A stretch of 64,000 nucleotides of DNA from Simmondsia chinensis (GCA_018398585.1 JAGTTD010000019.1:6051702-6115701), one strand, 5' to 3'. Positions 46,003 to 58,387 are shown, counted from the first letter of the stretch. Numbers and translations: made by a program. Notes: a model not told the origin generated them from the sequence alone.

Positions 46003-46790
46003 TCTCTACGAGAGTCAATTTGAAGTCGTGACTTCTTAGTCAATAAGATTCCGATACCATGTCAAGGAATAGTTTTATACTCTAACAAATACCTCACCCC
46101 ATTATAATTAAAAAGGAGGATAAAGACACACACTCTAAAAGCAAAACCAAAGTTCGATTCTCCATGCCAAAGAATCAATTAACTCGAAGACAGTTTGACC
46201 ATGTCTATTGGAAAAGGGAAATTTTCGATGGCAAGAAGATCCGAACTATTGGAGTTCTCTAAAGATCCTCTTGAAACTGAGTATGCTATCAAAGCTCAAT
46301 TCCAAGAAATTGAGTCCTTGGTAAATCAACTTATGTTAATCTCTAGGCAAAGATATTTTAAAAACTCAGGGTAAGAATAGGGTGAGAATATGCTAAAAAC
46401 CTAGAAAGGGATGACAGATTCGACCAAAATGATTGAAATACAAGTATACAAGAGTATCTCTTGTCATAAATAGCCTCATGGTAGGTTAGGATAATTTGAG
46501 AATCAAGTTCTCTATTATCAGTCTAACTTGACAAATGTTGTAGAATCTACGGCCAGTACAAACAAGAAGTAGATGACCCAATGAAATAGGAATTAGTAGC
46601 CGATAAGACGAAGATGATGATATATGAGGTATAAGGTATCCACTTTCGTTTCTCTTTAAGAGTCTTATTGTCGTATTGGACAAGATAAAAGTAACAAATA
46701 TAGACTTGTTCAACTAGACCCAAGGTGCAAAAGATCGTTATAGCTAGAATGTACGTATAAAACTCTTCAGAGGATGTTTTATGGAAGTGC
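46003..46790 (+). other. Degenerate retroelement internal sequence
   Basis: Follows the primer site, but no gag motif can be read through its stops. Short minus-strand ORFs here are not supported. Confidence 0.3.
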
Positions 46791-46793
46791 TTC

Positions 46794-47335
46794 TTGGCAA
46801 CGCTCACAGTATTGTTTGCTTCGATCATTGGTGGATCGATAAACAATTTTACCAAACTTCCTGAATGCCTTATACTCCATTTCTTGAGAAATAAGCGTTG
46901 GAAAAGACCGAAATGCAAGCCGAGTAATGTATTCTCCCGATTGAAGGTCCAATTGCCTCAACTCCCTACCTTTGCTATTCCCGAACTAAATGAAGTACTA
47001 CTTATGTATATAACAACTTCAGATGACACAATGAGCTCAATTTTGAAAGCTAAATGGGAGAAATAGTAAATTCCCATGTATTGTGTTAGTCAAGTTTCAA
47101 AACATGCAATAAATGTTCAAAAATTGAGAAGTTAACTAGGTAGCTCATATCGCACTTTCAATGACAACATCGTAATTATCCTAACTGATCAACCATTCCA
47201 AAATTTTTTGGCGAAGTTAGAATATTTGGAAGGATGCTTTCATGGGCACTGGAGCTTTCCGAATATGATATTCGTTATTTTCCTCGATTGGGGATTAAAG
47301 CCCAAGCGTGGACGGATTTCTTAATCGAGTGAACC
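46794..47335 (+). pseudogene. Ty3/Gypsy (Tat/Ogre-like) RNase H fragment
   Basis: Across frame breaks, the blocks 'NEVLLMYITTSDDTMSSIL', 'IILTDQPFQNFLAKLEYLEG' and 'SEYDIRYFPRLGIKAQAWTD' match the RNase H part of plant Tat/Ogre Gypsy polymerases as I know it. Stops follow at about 47065 and elsewhere. The tRNA-Met primer site upstream is unusual for that lineage, so two different elements may be joined. Confidence 0.6.
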
Positions 47336-48315
47336 TTCAACAAGGAAGTACCAAAGGAGATGAAGAGTTTAATGACAAATAACTCTACCCCTAGAGGGTC
47401 TTTATGGACAGATCTTCAAGTATGGAAGGATTTGAGGCAGGTATAGTCCTTGACAAGGTATATGGATGAGATTGCTCTCTAGTAGAATGAAGTTTTAAAG
47501 ATGAGATTCGGTGTCGTAGGGGGTTGAGAGGTGGTAGAGACTATGATGATCGGGTTTGACTCATCATTTTATGTTGACATGTATGGAAGGACATAAATAA
47601 CTTGCTTTTATGGGAGGAGCATTCCAACCCCCACAAACATGTTATTTTAGCTAAACGTACCCACTTATAATGGGCTTTTCACAATAGGGTGGATAAGGGA
47701 GTTGGAGGTATACTGAAAAAGGATAGTTTAAGAAGGAGGGACAGAAGTAAATGGATTTCACGGACTTCCCCTCCTACCTTGTGATTAAAGGAAATTTTTG
47801 ATGCTTCAAAGCGTGGGAAGTCAGCATTCGTAGGATTTTCAAGGCCAAGTACTTCTTTCTGGTTCGCATGCGTCTTGAAATGCTTCTATCATTGTGGCAC
47901 AAGGAATAGCTTCTGGGGATGCCCTAGTTGTTATGCTCTGCAATTGGATGTAAATAGCACTATTCCGGAAGAGGATAATGAGATAGTTATCAAGGAAATT
48001 GTCAGCTTGTACTTGATTGCAGCGGAGAACTAACTATTGTGGAAAGCATCAAGCTCTTAAGTCTCTAATTTGACCATGTCTCTTTCAATCACTGCTATAC
48101 AGAAGCTAATAGATCAGTAAATTGTTTAGTCAACACTGATCACAGAGGTTCTGGCATTACGTTGTGGAATCAGCCTCTGTACAAGGCCCTACACCTTCTC
48201 ATTTGTGCTGTGATGCCTTAGGATTCCCTTTGAAAATAGGGCATCCTTTAGGGGTTTGTCTTTACCATTTAAAAAAAAGTATAGTTGAGTGATGCATCCC
48301 ACAAAATCAAGTAGG
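47336..48315. other. Degenerate sequence, probably retroelement-derived
   Basis: A plus-strand Cys-rich segment at about 47870-47940 (C-F-Y-H-C-G then F-W-G-C-P) faintly resembles a GRF zinc finger, too weak to call. The rest is non-coding. Confidence 0.3.
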
Positions 48316-50130
48316 TGGAATCTGTTAGAGCTAGTATCCTAGGAAACCCAGCTTACGAAAACCTTTTTTATTAGTGAATAAAAGTTGTTTATTATCATCT
48401 ATTAAATTTATGAGTCTTCATGCATGTGATGTTTCTTTCAAAGCACGTAGCATGAGATGGGCGAAGTCCTTAAATGACATTTGAGATATTTGTTTTTGTG
48501 TACAATGAGATTAAGCCACAGATGGACTAAATAAAGATAAGAATGTTATTTAATTATCAGTTTATAATCAGTAATGAGTTTGGGCTACTTATCAGCTAAG
48601 ACTATAACATGACATTTTGATAACTTGGCTTGGTTATATAGATAGTGATCCACATTATTAGGTTGGTCTATTATAATGAAATTGTTACACTGAATAGGAC
48701 CACGTGATTTACTCGTTTATGTACTACTATCATAAGTGAGCAACTCATGTATTTCGTTTATACAATAACTCTTAATTCGAGAAATAGTCCGAAACTTGTG
48801 CATGAAATGTCAATTGCTTTGATGCGCTAAAAGAATAAGGATATTATGTCTAACCAGAAACTTACGCTCATTGGCCAATTGCTTAAGTGTGGCGGTAACG
48901 GATATTTTACTAGAAATCTACCATGTAAAATGTCCCCGTAATTGATTCGCAAATATTCAAATTGATTCCAAAGACTTTGGTCAAAGCATTCCTTATGTTG
49001 AACGTTTGGAATTAATACATAAATACTTTTCTGTATTAATGAATTATTCGAGAATGGCGAGTTAGGAACAAAGAAGGAAAAGTGTGAAAGAATGAAAATA
49101 GTAGTTTAAGTTATTTTTCTCATGGACATTTGTTAGAGGGGTCAATTATGAGTAAACTATTATAGAAAAATTTAATAAGTATATTTATTTCTAAAGTGCA
49201 ATAAAACTTACTTAGTAGAATTAAATTTTATTAAATAGTAATTAATTGTTATCATGAGATGATAATGAGATTTGACCCATTTGAAGCTAGGAATAAATTG
49301 TCCCTAAAATTTCTGCGCAAGCATCTAAATTATGCACCTCAAGAAATCTAGAAAATTCATGAGATGAATTATTATATTCAAAAGTTGAATAAAATTATTT
49401 TTTTATTAAACCCAAAAATTCATGGGATAAATTTTTATAAAAAAAATATAAAAAGGTAAAATCAGGAAAATAACACGCAGACCAAGGCCAGAAGAGGTGA
49501 TCCGCGTTGGCCCCTGGCCAACCAGCGCGCGACATGTGTCGCACACTGGAGGCCTTCACCTGATGGCGATCCTCGTTTCGAGGCGTAGACCAATGGCAGG
49601 GTGCAAGCGAATTAAAAAGGGACACGTGATATTTTGTATTTTTGGATGATTATTTTGGGTGTTTTATCGTAACTAAAATATAAGTTTACCTCTTATTTTA
49701 TATTTTAAATTGAATTAGTCAAGTTTTTAAGACTTTTATAAATAGGGGTGCCTGCCTTATTCGGGTTCAATTCAATTCCCTTGGTTTTTTCTCAATTAAT
49801 TAGAGAATTAAAAAAGAGAAAACCTTCTTCCCTATTAATTCTTAAAAACGTTTTAAGAATTGCTTGATTTCACGACGCCCACATGTTGAGGTACTAATAG
49901 AGGAATTGCGGAGAAGATCTAGGAGGTTTCATTGGAGCATCTTTATATTTGCGGTCTACAAGGAGGTATCTACTTATACTTGTGAATTCGTATTTAATTA
50001 TTTTTTATGGATATATCATCTATTATACGTATTGTTATGTTTAATTAGAGTCAAAGACTTTATATATATTTAAAATTGGGAATTTTAAATCAAGATTTCA
50101 CTACACTAGATACAATCATTGTACGTAATT
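48316..50130 (+). mobile_element. Probable LTR, long
   Basis: Begins TGTTAGAGCTAG after a purine-rich 'caagtaggtggaatc', and contains a TATA box in 'tttataaatagg' at 49735-49746 followed by a polypyrimidine region, consistent with U3/R. The 3' limit and any TSD are not defined. It does not match the LTR end at 45660-46002, so it belongs to a different element. Confidence 0.45.
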
Positions 50131-50246
50131 TTAGTTTACGAAATTAAAATTGCCCACCCAACAAAATCTCCCTCCATCATCAGGGGCAGTAATAGTAATT
50201 GAAAAGCAATCATTCTATGGCGAGTGAAAAAGCAATCGGCCTCATT

Positions 50247-53198
50247 TTTTATTTTTTTTTGATAATTAGCGGCAAAATCGCGCAACAGAACAGGGAACTC
50301 GGCAAAACGAGCCCCTGAAAATCCCGAAACCAGGAGACTTACAGAACAGACCCAAAAGAGAAAAACAGGGAGACAACAACAAGAAACAAGCACAACCAAA
50401 CCAAAAACAGAACAAACCACGACCACCAAAACAGGAGAAGAGGATAAAAAACAAAAAAGACAGGATGACGGAAGAAGCTGAAGCAGAGCCACCCAAAAGA
50501 CCACCTGGCTGGAACTCAGCTGAAGAAAAATCAGACAAACAAAACACGAGAAACAGGAGCTGGACTGAAACCTCTACCCCAAAACCAACTACCTCAGTTA
50601 GCAAGCAGTTTTGCCACCATAGGTGGGTCGAAACCATCAAAATTAAACCCTACTAATTTCCCCATCTCAATAGCCCGCTCCGCTTGCATAATCATCTCGT
50701 CATACTTCGCTTCCGAGATCTTGTCATACGTATTTCCCCTATTCCGTTTTTTCTTCTTCCCGGCTGTCTTTGACGATCTTCCCCATGTCACGTGATTCCC
50801 CTTTTTCCGCTTGTCTAAGGCCTTGGTCTTTTCAGGCGTGCTGTTCCTAGGCGACATATCTTTCAGGAACTCCTGAAGCTTCCGCTTTTCATTCACTTTT
50901 TCCTTGTGCTTCAATGCTTTCCTCTCCCTTTTTGTCATCACTCCTTTTCCTTTTCGGTTTCCAACTCCACTGGGTCTCTCCATATAATTCTCCGACCTGT
51001 TTAAAGCAAAGGACTCAAAACCTGGAGGAAACATAGGTCCTGAGGATCCAGAGTCATCTTCACTGGCGGGATCTTGAGTTACATTCTCAAGATGTAATGA
51101 GTGCACCTGACTGGCAATGTCACCCTCCACCCCCTGGATCAAAGGAGGCATATGTTGGTTTCCATAGACTTCCTGAAATGGAATAAGATCTCCACGTTGA
51201 GGAGACGGAAGAGGAAGAGAAGTGTGTGTCTGATTGCATTCCCTAGACCAACTATCGACATCTTCCTCCACCCACGGAAGTAAATTCGGAGGATGGGTCA
51301 AAGGCTAAAGAAGGCAAGGCTGCTGTGTCTCAAAGGGATAAGAGCATTCCAATGCCCATCTACCAATGATCTGACCATTGAGGTGGAAGGAAATATGATT
51401 GAAAGGCATCGAAGTAACCCCGGTTCTTCATTTGTAGACCAAGGGATAGAAGTTTCAGGCACCTCACAAGCACTCGAGGAATCCGTGATCAGCTCCAAGG
51501 AGGGTCGAACCCATGAAGTATGTCGAGCTACAGCGTTGCACTGACTTTCTGGTTGGGATTGTGTCGAAAAGGATGCATGCTCTCTAGCCATTCTGTTCGA
51601 GGCTGCACGGGCAACAGCACTGGGAGAAAAATCAGGGATCAAAACAGAGCTGCCTTCTTTAACGAGGACCAGGCAAGATCCCCCACAAAACTGAATCTGG
51701 CTTAACTGATGAATGTAAGTTGTGAAACAGGTGTCAATCAGTATCCTGGCAACAGCGGCGCACCTCATAGCGGACGTTATCGAGTCCACTCTTATGAATT
51801 TTCCCCACGCTTTGGCGATATCCACAAAACAGTCCTTGGACCAACATTGGACAGGTAGACCATGAATCTCAAGCCACACTCTTCTATTAAGGGACCCAAG
51901 GGTCTCACCAGAGTACCTATACACCTCTCTAAACTTCTGTAGAAGAGTCTCCTTGCGCGGGCCCAGGTAGGATTCCAAGGTGCCAACAGAGTTACAAACC
52001 AAGATAAAGGTAGTGTTGCTTAAGCCTTTAGGAGTTAGCCTGTAAAGTTCATTCTCCATGATAAATGTAAGTACATCATCAAGACTGACCTCATTTGACG
52101 AATGGGCAATGATTGACCGCTCAAGCCATGCTTCGACATTCCTGTTGGTATTTGACACCACAATTGTCGGAATAGTTGTGTTGACATCTTCCCCACCTCG
52201 ATTAGGTGGTTTGTTCCCCTGTTCTTGAGTATCACTTGTGTTTCTGACCTGTTGGGCAACCCTTTCCTGCGGTTGGCTACGTGCGGGTGAAGGTACTGAC
52301 CTTCGGTCTGGGTTTGCTCATTGCACTCTAAGCTTAACACCCACCACCCATCGTCTATTCACGGATGTAACTGCCCGTGTAGCATCATTGGAGTCATAAA
52401 ATCGAACAAAGCCATAAGACCATCTAGATCTTAGCCTTTTTCTCACAGGAACAAATGTGTCATAGATTGACCTGAAGCCACGAAAAACAGCTCTGAGCCA
52501 TGAGTTTGTCATTTTTTCTGGTAGGCCATCGACGAAGACCGACACCCCTGCATTTGAAGTCGGCATTTCAGGCAACGTTGCTGATGCGAGCAGTGGACGG
52601 GGACAGAGCGAAGGTCGAAGGGAGGAGGAGGTGTCGGTGGTGGAGGGTGGTGGTGGATTTGATGAAGGCTGGTGTTAGGATTTGAAATTGGAGATGATGG
52701 GAGACATTGGCGGCGAGAGGTGACGGAATCTGCTCGTGGTCGCCGGAATCTGGTGGCGGTTGGGTCTGGGTGGACCGGAGATGGTGGTGAGTGGTGGTGG
52801 ATTTTGGTGTTGGAGATGGAAATGGTGGTGTTTGGTGGTGAAAATAGGGTCTGGTGGAAATGGTGCTGGGTGGGGTGGAAACTGTGAAATTCGGAGGTGG
52901 AAGGTAGAGTCTAGGGTTGGAGAGAATAGGTGGAGGTCGTGGTGGTGGTGGCGAGCCAGGTTATTGAGGAAGGAGGCGGTGGTGCTCCCTCGAAGGCCAC
53001 CGAGGATTGAAGGATGGCAGCCACAGCTGTACGACCGGGACGGCAGGTCGACGACGAGTCATCGGCGGTGACTCAGGCCCCTGGAAAGGTACCGCGCGCC
53101 CACACTCGCCGGACTTGGGTGGCGCGTGTGATAGTTTAAGAGCCGTTGGGGCTGGGCTTTGAGGAGAGAGAAAGGAGAGAGCCGTGTACCAGCTTTGA
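50247..53198 (-). mobile_element. ORF1-only LINE, copy 1
   Basis: Minus-strand element: 5' CT-rich leader from about 53198, ORF1 (52566 to 50594), a ~340-bp 3' region, then 'AATTATC' and a poly(A) tail (T-run at 50247-50260 on the plus strand). No ORF2 (endonuclease/RT) is present between ORF1 and the tail. GCCTCAT at 50239-50245 and 53199-53205 may be remnants of a TSD, but this is weak. Same architecture as 54521-57342. Confidence 0.8.
50594..52566 (-). pseudogene. LINE ORF1 protein with RRM domain, copy 1
   Basis: N-terminal RRM ('VSVFVDGLP', 'RSIYDTFVPVRK', 'SYGFVRFYD', residues about 10-85), then a DUF4283-like central domain ('RRVWLEIHGLPVQCWSKD', 'AKAWGKFIRVD'), and a basic C-terminal tail (KRERKALKHKEK, KKKKRNRG). 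Known: RRM-type ORF1 proteins occur in plant L1 LINEs (BNR group) and bind element RNA. Lesions: a TGA replaces the Trp codon after the RRM (near 52318), and a frameshift lies near 51300. The start at 52566 is the first ATG before the RRM. Confidence 0.85.
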
Positions 53199-53232
53199 GC
53201 CTCATATTTTTGTAATTCATGGGAAAGTAATA

Positions 53233-53374
53233 TTTCTTGAGCCTACCTCTATTTGTCCTCTTGGTTCTTTTGCTCATGGGAAAGATTACTTTGAGCAAGA
53301 ATGGAAATGCCTACCTCCCCTCAGGTTAATAAGACAAAAGAACCAAGGGGACAAATAGAGGTAGGCTCAAGAAA
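53233..53374. repeat. Near-perfect 40-bp inverted repeat (hairpin)
   Basis: Arms 53233-53272 and 53335-53374 match as inverted copies at 39 of 40 positions, with a 62-nt loop. Arm start TTTCTTGAGCCTACC. Located just outside the LINE copy 1 5' end. Could be a fold-back repeat or a small-RNA precursor. Confidence 0.9.
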
Positions 53375-54434
53375 CCTCCATCGAAGATTTACCGCACCCG
53401 AGTTCTTACTCTTTTTGGGTGTGAGGTGGTTAAGAGGTTCAATCATATTTGCCCTCTTCAAGAGGGAGCACACATTCAACTTAGGTATCCAGCTGGGAAC
53501 CCTGTTTATTTTTCTCTTGCTCCATATCTCTATGCACACAAGATGAAGGAAAATAACAGTAAATTCGACTAAAAACTAAATAACTAACTCGTCAATAGAT
53601 TTTTCCCTTTGTAATATACAACATAAACTCTTGCTATAGGCACAATTAATCTGATTGTAGTGGCTAGTGCGAACCCACGGGAGAAAATAGGAAAGACGAG
53701 ATCCATTACGGATATTTTGCTTCCTTCGTAGCCTTGTTGGCAATGGTGGGGTCCCTATCTCGCATAATTGTTTACCAAGAGTAAAGTAATAAAAGAGAGA
53801 AGAAAAAGAAAGGAGGGGAAAAAAGCCCCAAAAAAAACCATACAAACGGAACCTTATTCAAACATACAAATGCAAAGCAAAGTCTTAGAAATGGTAAAAA
53901 CTAACCTTGAGTCGAATATCAAACTAAGTATAGATATAGACGGCCATTGAAACAAGAGGACAACAAAGCTAAAATAGAGCAGCAGTAGAATGTAAAAAAT
54001 TGAGATTTGGGCCAAAAAGAAGATACAAATGGAGAAAGGTAAGATCAGCTGCTACACACACGCACGTGTGTATAAAACAACGGTTTAAATTGAAAAGGGA
54101 TTCGAATTCAACTTCCCAAATCCCTTCCACGTTAACAATTTCAAAAGGAACACATGTTGCGCAAACAGAAAAACAAATAATGGTCAATCTTGCATATATG
54201 GAAACTTGAGGCCTGTTGTTATATAAACACTATGGGAGTAATAAAGGAACAAAAATAACTATCAAGAAAGAACATTTGAATTAAATAGACAAGATCAAGC
54301 CAAAAGATTGTCTTTACATATGATAGCTAGATACATAATATGAGGAATCACTGTCATACTCTGCTGTAGATATACTCGATCACTGGGGGCTACTTCCATA
54401 TCTTGTATAGTATGAAACCGCTATTGTTACTCGC

Positions 54435-54469
<35 letters not shown>

Positions 54470-54504
54470 AAGACAAAACAACTTACTCACCTGAAATTAC
54501 AAAC
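53375..54504. other. No gene seen
   Basis: Inter-LINE segment. The ORF at 53301-53546 contains a hydrophobic stretch but matches nothing I know. Confidence 0.35.
54437..54465. repeat. (CA)n microsatellite
   Basis: Uninterrupted ACAC tract of about 29 bp. Confidence 0.95.
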
Positions 54505-54520
54505 ATTATCCTTAATAAAA

Positions 54521-57342
54521 TAAAATAAAAGCCTTTTCTCTCTCCTCCTCCAACGGTAACAGTCCCTTCTCCCATGCGCCACCTATTCCGGTGCATGCCG
54601 GTGCGTGGCCGCCCAACTCGAGGCCGGAGAACGGGTACCGGGTTCGAGAGGGTGCTGCCTTTCAGGTCGTGCAACTTGTGAGGCTTATAGTTGACCTCCT
54701 GAGGGGCCACCATTTCCACCCCCAAAATCTCCTTCATCGGTCTTCCTGCACCACCACCGACCCACCTCCCTCCCAAAAGCAAAGCCTCACCTGCACACCC
54801 GTACTCCACCACCACCAGACTCCGCCTCCAACCACCAAACTCCATCACCTTTCACCGGTAACATCCGTCTCCCATCATCCCCAATCACCAAACTCCCCAG
54901 CCTTCATCACCCACCTTCAAGTTCAATCAACCATGACCAGTTCCATTATCTTCTACCAGCTTCCACCTCCAATCTCAACCACCAGCGCCGGCTCGCAACG
55001 TCGTCCACCAGCATTTTCACATCTAAAACACCAGCCATCATCAACTCCACCACCATACACCGCCATCAACACCTCCTCAACTTGCACCCGATTGCTAACC
55101 CCACCAGCAACGCTACTCGACATTCAGAGTGTCAAGCAGGGGTGTCCATCTTCGTTGATGGCCTACCAGGAAAAACAAAAAACTCATGGCTTAGGCTGTT
55201 TTTCGTGACTTCAGGTCAATCTACGACACCTTTGTTCCTGTGAGGAGAAGGTTGAGGTCTAGATGGTCTTACGAATTTATTCGGTTTCATGACTTGAATG
55301 AAGTGGCACGGGCAGTTACATCCACGAATGGAAGATGGGTGGTGGGGTCAAGCTTAGAGTGCAATGGGCAAACCCAAACAGAAGAACAGTACCTCCATCT
55401 GCACGAAGCCAACCGCAGGAGAGGGTTGTCCAACAGGCCAGAAACACAAGTGGTTTTCAGGAACAAGGGAATGCACCATCTAATCAGGGTGGGGAAGATG
55501 TCAACTCAACTATTTTGAGGATCGTGGTGTCAAATACCAACAGGAGTGTCAAACCATGGCTTGAGCGGTCCATCATTGCCCATTCGTCTAATGAGGTCAG
55601 TCTTGATGGTGTTCTTACATTTATCACGGAGAATGACCTCTACGGGCTAACTCCTAAAGGCTTAAACAATACTACCTTTATCCTAGTATGCGACTCTGTT
55701 GAAACTAGGGACTCCTTCCTTGGCCCCTGCAAGGAGACTCTTCTACAGAAGTTTATAAAGGTATATAAGTACTCTAGTAAGACCCTTGGATCCCTTAATA
55801 GAAGAGTGTGGCTTGAGATTCATGGTCTGCCTATCCAATGTTGGTCCAATGACTGTTTTGCGGAGATCGCCAAAGTATGGGGGAAATTCTTAAGGGTGGA
55901 CTACAGAACGTCCGCTATGAGGTGCGCCGACGTTGCCAGGATATTGATTGACACCTGCTACACAACGTACATTCATCACTTAATCCAGGTTCGGTTTAAT
56001 GGGGGATCCCGATTGCTCCTCGTTAAAGAAGGTAGCTCTGAATTGATCCCTGATTACTCTCCCATAGTTGTTGCCCGTGCGGCTTCAGTCAGATTGGCTA
56101 GGGAGCAGGCATCCTTTTCGGCACAATCACTTCCAGAAAATCCGTGTAGCGCTGTAGCTCAGCATACATCACGAGTTGGACCCTCTGTAGAGCAGATTAC
56201 TGATTTCTCGAGTTTTTGTGAGGAACCTCCATGGTCTGCGAATGAAAGGCTGGGTGTTACTTGGCAGCCGATATGTCAGGTTTTCTTCCATCTCAATGGT
56301 CAGATCATTGGTAGATGGGCATTGGAATGCTCATACCCGTACGATTCATTGGAGCCGTGCCTTCGTCAGCCTATGGCCCACCCTCCTCGTTTACTTCCTT
56401 AGGTTGAGGATGATTCTTCTCTTCCACATCCGTCTCCACAGCGCGGTGATCATATTACAGTTCAAGAAGTGCATGGAAACCAACATCTACCTCCTTTGCG
56501 CCAGCGGATGGAGAGTGACATAGCTAGCTCAGCTCAGACACATGCTCAGTTATCGCATATTGGGAACGTAGCCCAAGACCCTGCCAGTGATGATGATTCT
56601 GGGTCCTCGGGGCCTATGTTTCCTCCAAGTTTTGAGCCCTATGCTTTGAGAAGGACAGCGACTTGTAGGAAGAGACCCAGTGAAGTTGGGATAAGAAAAG
56701 GAAAAGGAGTAATGACAAAAAGGGAGCGGAAAGCGCTGAAGCACAAGGAAAAAGAGATGAGAGCTTCAAGAATTTCTGAAAGATGTGTCGCCTAAGAACA
56801 GCACGCCGAAAACAACCAAGGCATCAGGGAAGCCAAATAAGGGGAATCAGGCGAAAGGCAGAAAATCGTCAAAGACAGCCCGGAAGAAGAAAAAACGGAA
56901 TAGGGAGAATTGGTACGCCGGGATCTCGGAAGTGGAGTATGATGGGATGATTATGCAAGCGGAGCGGGTATTAGAGATGGAAAAAATAGTAGGCTTCAAT
57001 TTTGATGGTTTCGATGCACCTATGGTGGCAGACTTGCTTGCTAAATGAGGTGGATGGGTTTGTGGTTGAGGCTTCTGTCTTGCTCCTGTTTCCCGGGTTG
57101 TTCGTTTGATTTTTCTACATTTGGGATCCATGTCTAAGCTTGTCATATGCGTCTTGTATGGCATGTTCGTGGTGTCTATTGTGTTCTGTTTGGGAGTTTT
57201 GCTTTTGGTGCCTGTTTGTTCCCTGTCTAATCTGGTCTCTATTTATACCCACTTCCGTTTTCGGGGTTCCTTAAGCCTCGTCTTTTCGAGTTGCCTGTTT
57301 GTATTACGGCTATGCCGATAATTATCAAAAAAAAAAAAAAAA
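54521..57342 (+). mobile_element. ORF1-only LINE, copy 2, with 16-bp TSD
   Basis: Flanked by the perfect 16-bp duplication ATTATCCTTAATAAAA (54505-54520 and 57343-57358). CT-rich 5' leader, ORF1, ~290-bp 3' region, 'AATTATC' and poly(A). No ORF2. The exact TSD and full 5' leader mean the unit was inserted in this ORF2-less form by target-primed reverse transcription, presumably with enzymes supplied in trans. Confidence 0.92.
55125..57048 (+). pseudogene. LINE ORF1 protein with RRM domain, copy 2
   Basis: Same domain order as copy 1: RRM ('VSIFVDGLPGKTKNSWL', 'RSRWSYEFIRFHD'), central DUF4283-like domain ('RRVWLEIHGLPIQCWSND', 'AKVWGKFLRVD'), Lys-rich C-terminus. The Trp codon lost in copy 1 is intact here, while a Trp in copy 1 (L-L-P-W-V-E) is TAG here (56400). 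One-base deletions near 55190 and 55345 shift the frame, and another shift lies near 56755. No in-frame ATG is seen at the copy 1 start position. Confidence 0.82.
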
Positions 57343-57358
57343 ATTATCCTTAATAAAA

Positions 57359-57683
57359 AGGGTGTACTGATAAAAAGGACTCTTCACCACACAGATACAG
57401 AGGACTCGAATAAGTGTGAAGCTATACGACGTGTCCACACCTATGCCTACCAATTACTTCAAACCTTTACCAGTCGTCACTAAGTATCACATTGATGCCT
57501 TAAGCCCTGCTATTTGAGGACTATTCCTCACATATGCTCTTGAGAACGAGTAAATACATTTTGACACCGTATTCATGAATTTGGACTCATGATATATTTT
57601 AAGAACATACAAAACGAAAACAGAACCTTGCAAGGTCCAGTACACTATCGTTTTAAACTTTTATCAAATGGGTCTTCTTCAAG
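57359..57683. other. No gene seen
   Basis: Non-coding. No repeat recognised. Confidence 0.35.
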
Positions 57684-58387
57684 TAGGGATAGGGTAAAAC
57701 CCATTACTCAAGGGGCGGGTATGGGTATAAGTTTGGCGAGTAATGGGTAAGGGTTGGGTGTACCTGCCATGAGTATGGGGCCGGTACAGGTATAGCGTTG
57801 TACCCGCCTTGAGCCGCTCCATATTCGCCCCGTCCCACTTTTATACCCACCATACCCACTTTTTATCTAATTAACTTTCAAATTGAAAAATACATACTTA
57901 AATTTAATTATCAAAATTATTTATCAATTATGCCCATTCTCCTATTTCTTCTTCTTCTTCTTCTTCTCCTTCTCCTTTTTCTCTCCTTCTTCTACTTTTT
58001 CCTCTATATGTATGTTATTGATTGGTGGTTTATCTGCAGGTACCCAACTACTTCAGGTTGGGGTTTCCCGGAAACAGTCTCCTTTCCTGACGGAAGGGGT
58101 AAGGCTGCGTACATCACCCCCCCAGACCCTGCATTCTGCGGGAGCCGCAAGGCACTGGGACTGTTGTTGTTGTTGTTGTTGTTATTGTATGTTATAAATA
58201 CGGGCGCATACGGATAATTATTTTGTACCCACATTAAAGCAAGTACGAGGTGGGTAATCGATACTCGCGGGCATGTGGCAAGTATGGATATGGGTATGTG
58301 CCCGCTGGGGGTGGTTATGGGTATGAAATTTGGGTAGCGGGTATGGTATTGAAGAGGCATCCACCGTACCCGCCCCGCCCATCCCTA
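57684..58387. mobile_element. hAT-like non-autonomous element with nested SINE
   Basis: Left end TAGGGATAGGG, right end (inverted) TAGGGATGGGCGGGGCGGGT. Rich in 'gggtatgggta'/'tacccgcc' words in both halves. Flanking 8-mers TCTTCAAG and TCTTCCAA are similar but not identical. A SINE inserted at 58019. Confidence 0.55.
58019..58185 (+). mobile_element. SINE (Au-like), plus orientation
   Basis: 167 bp ending 'ggcactgggactg' then (TTG)n, with 'aaggctgcgtacatcacc' inside. Flanked by a perfect 10-bp duplication TGTATGTTAT (58009-58018 and 58186-58195). Nested in the hAT-like element. Confidence 0.9.

Noticed and set aside
47870..47990. GRF-type zinc finger
   Set aside because: Cysteine spacing is only loosely similar, the frame is short and the surroundings are degenerate.
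50239..53205. GCCTCAT as a firm target-site duplication for LINE copy 1
   Set aside because: Only 7 bp match exactly and they run into T-rich sequence. Reported only as possible.
53301..53546. Possible organellar gene fragment (hydrophobic ORF near the hairpin)
   Set aside because: I could not match it to any plastid or mitochondrial protein, and part of it lies in the inverted repeat.
54591..55208. 205-residue Pro/Thr-rich ORF at the start of LINE copy 2
   Set aside because: The first ~180 codons lie in the CT-rich LINE leader. Only the last part is RRM, and it ends in a frameshift, so it is not an independent gene.
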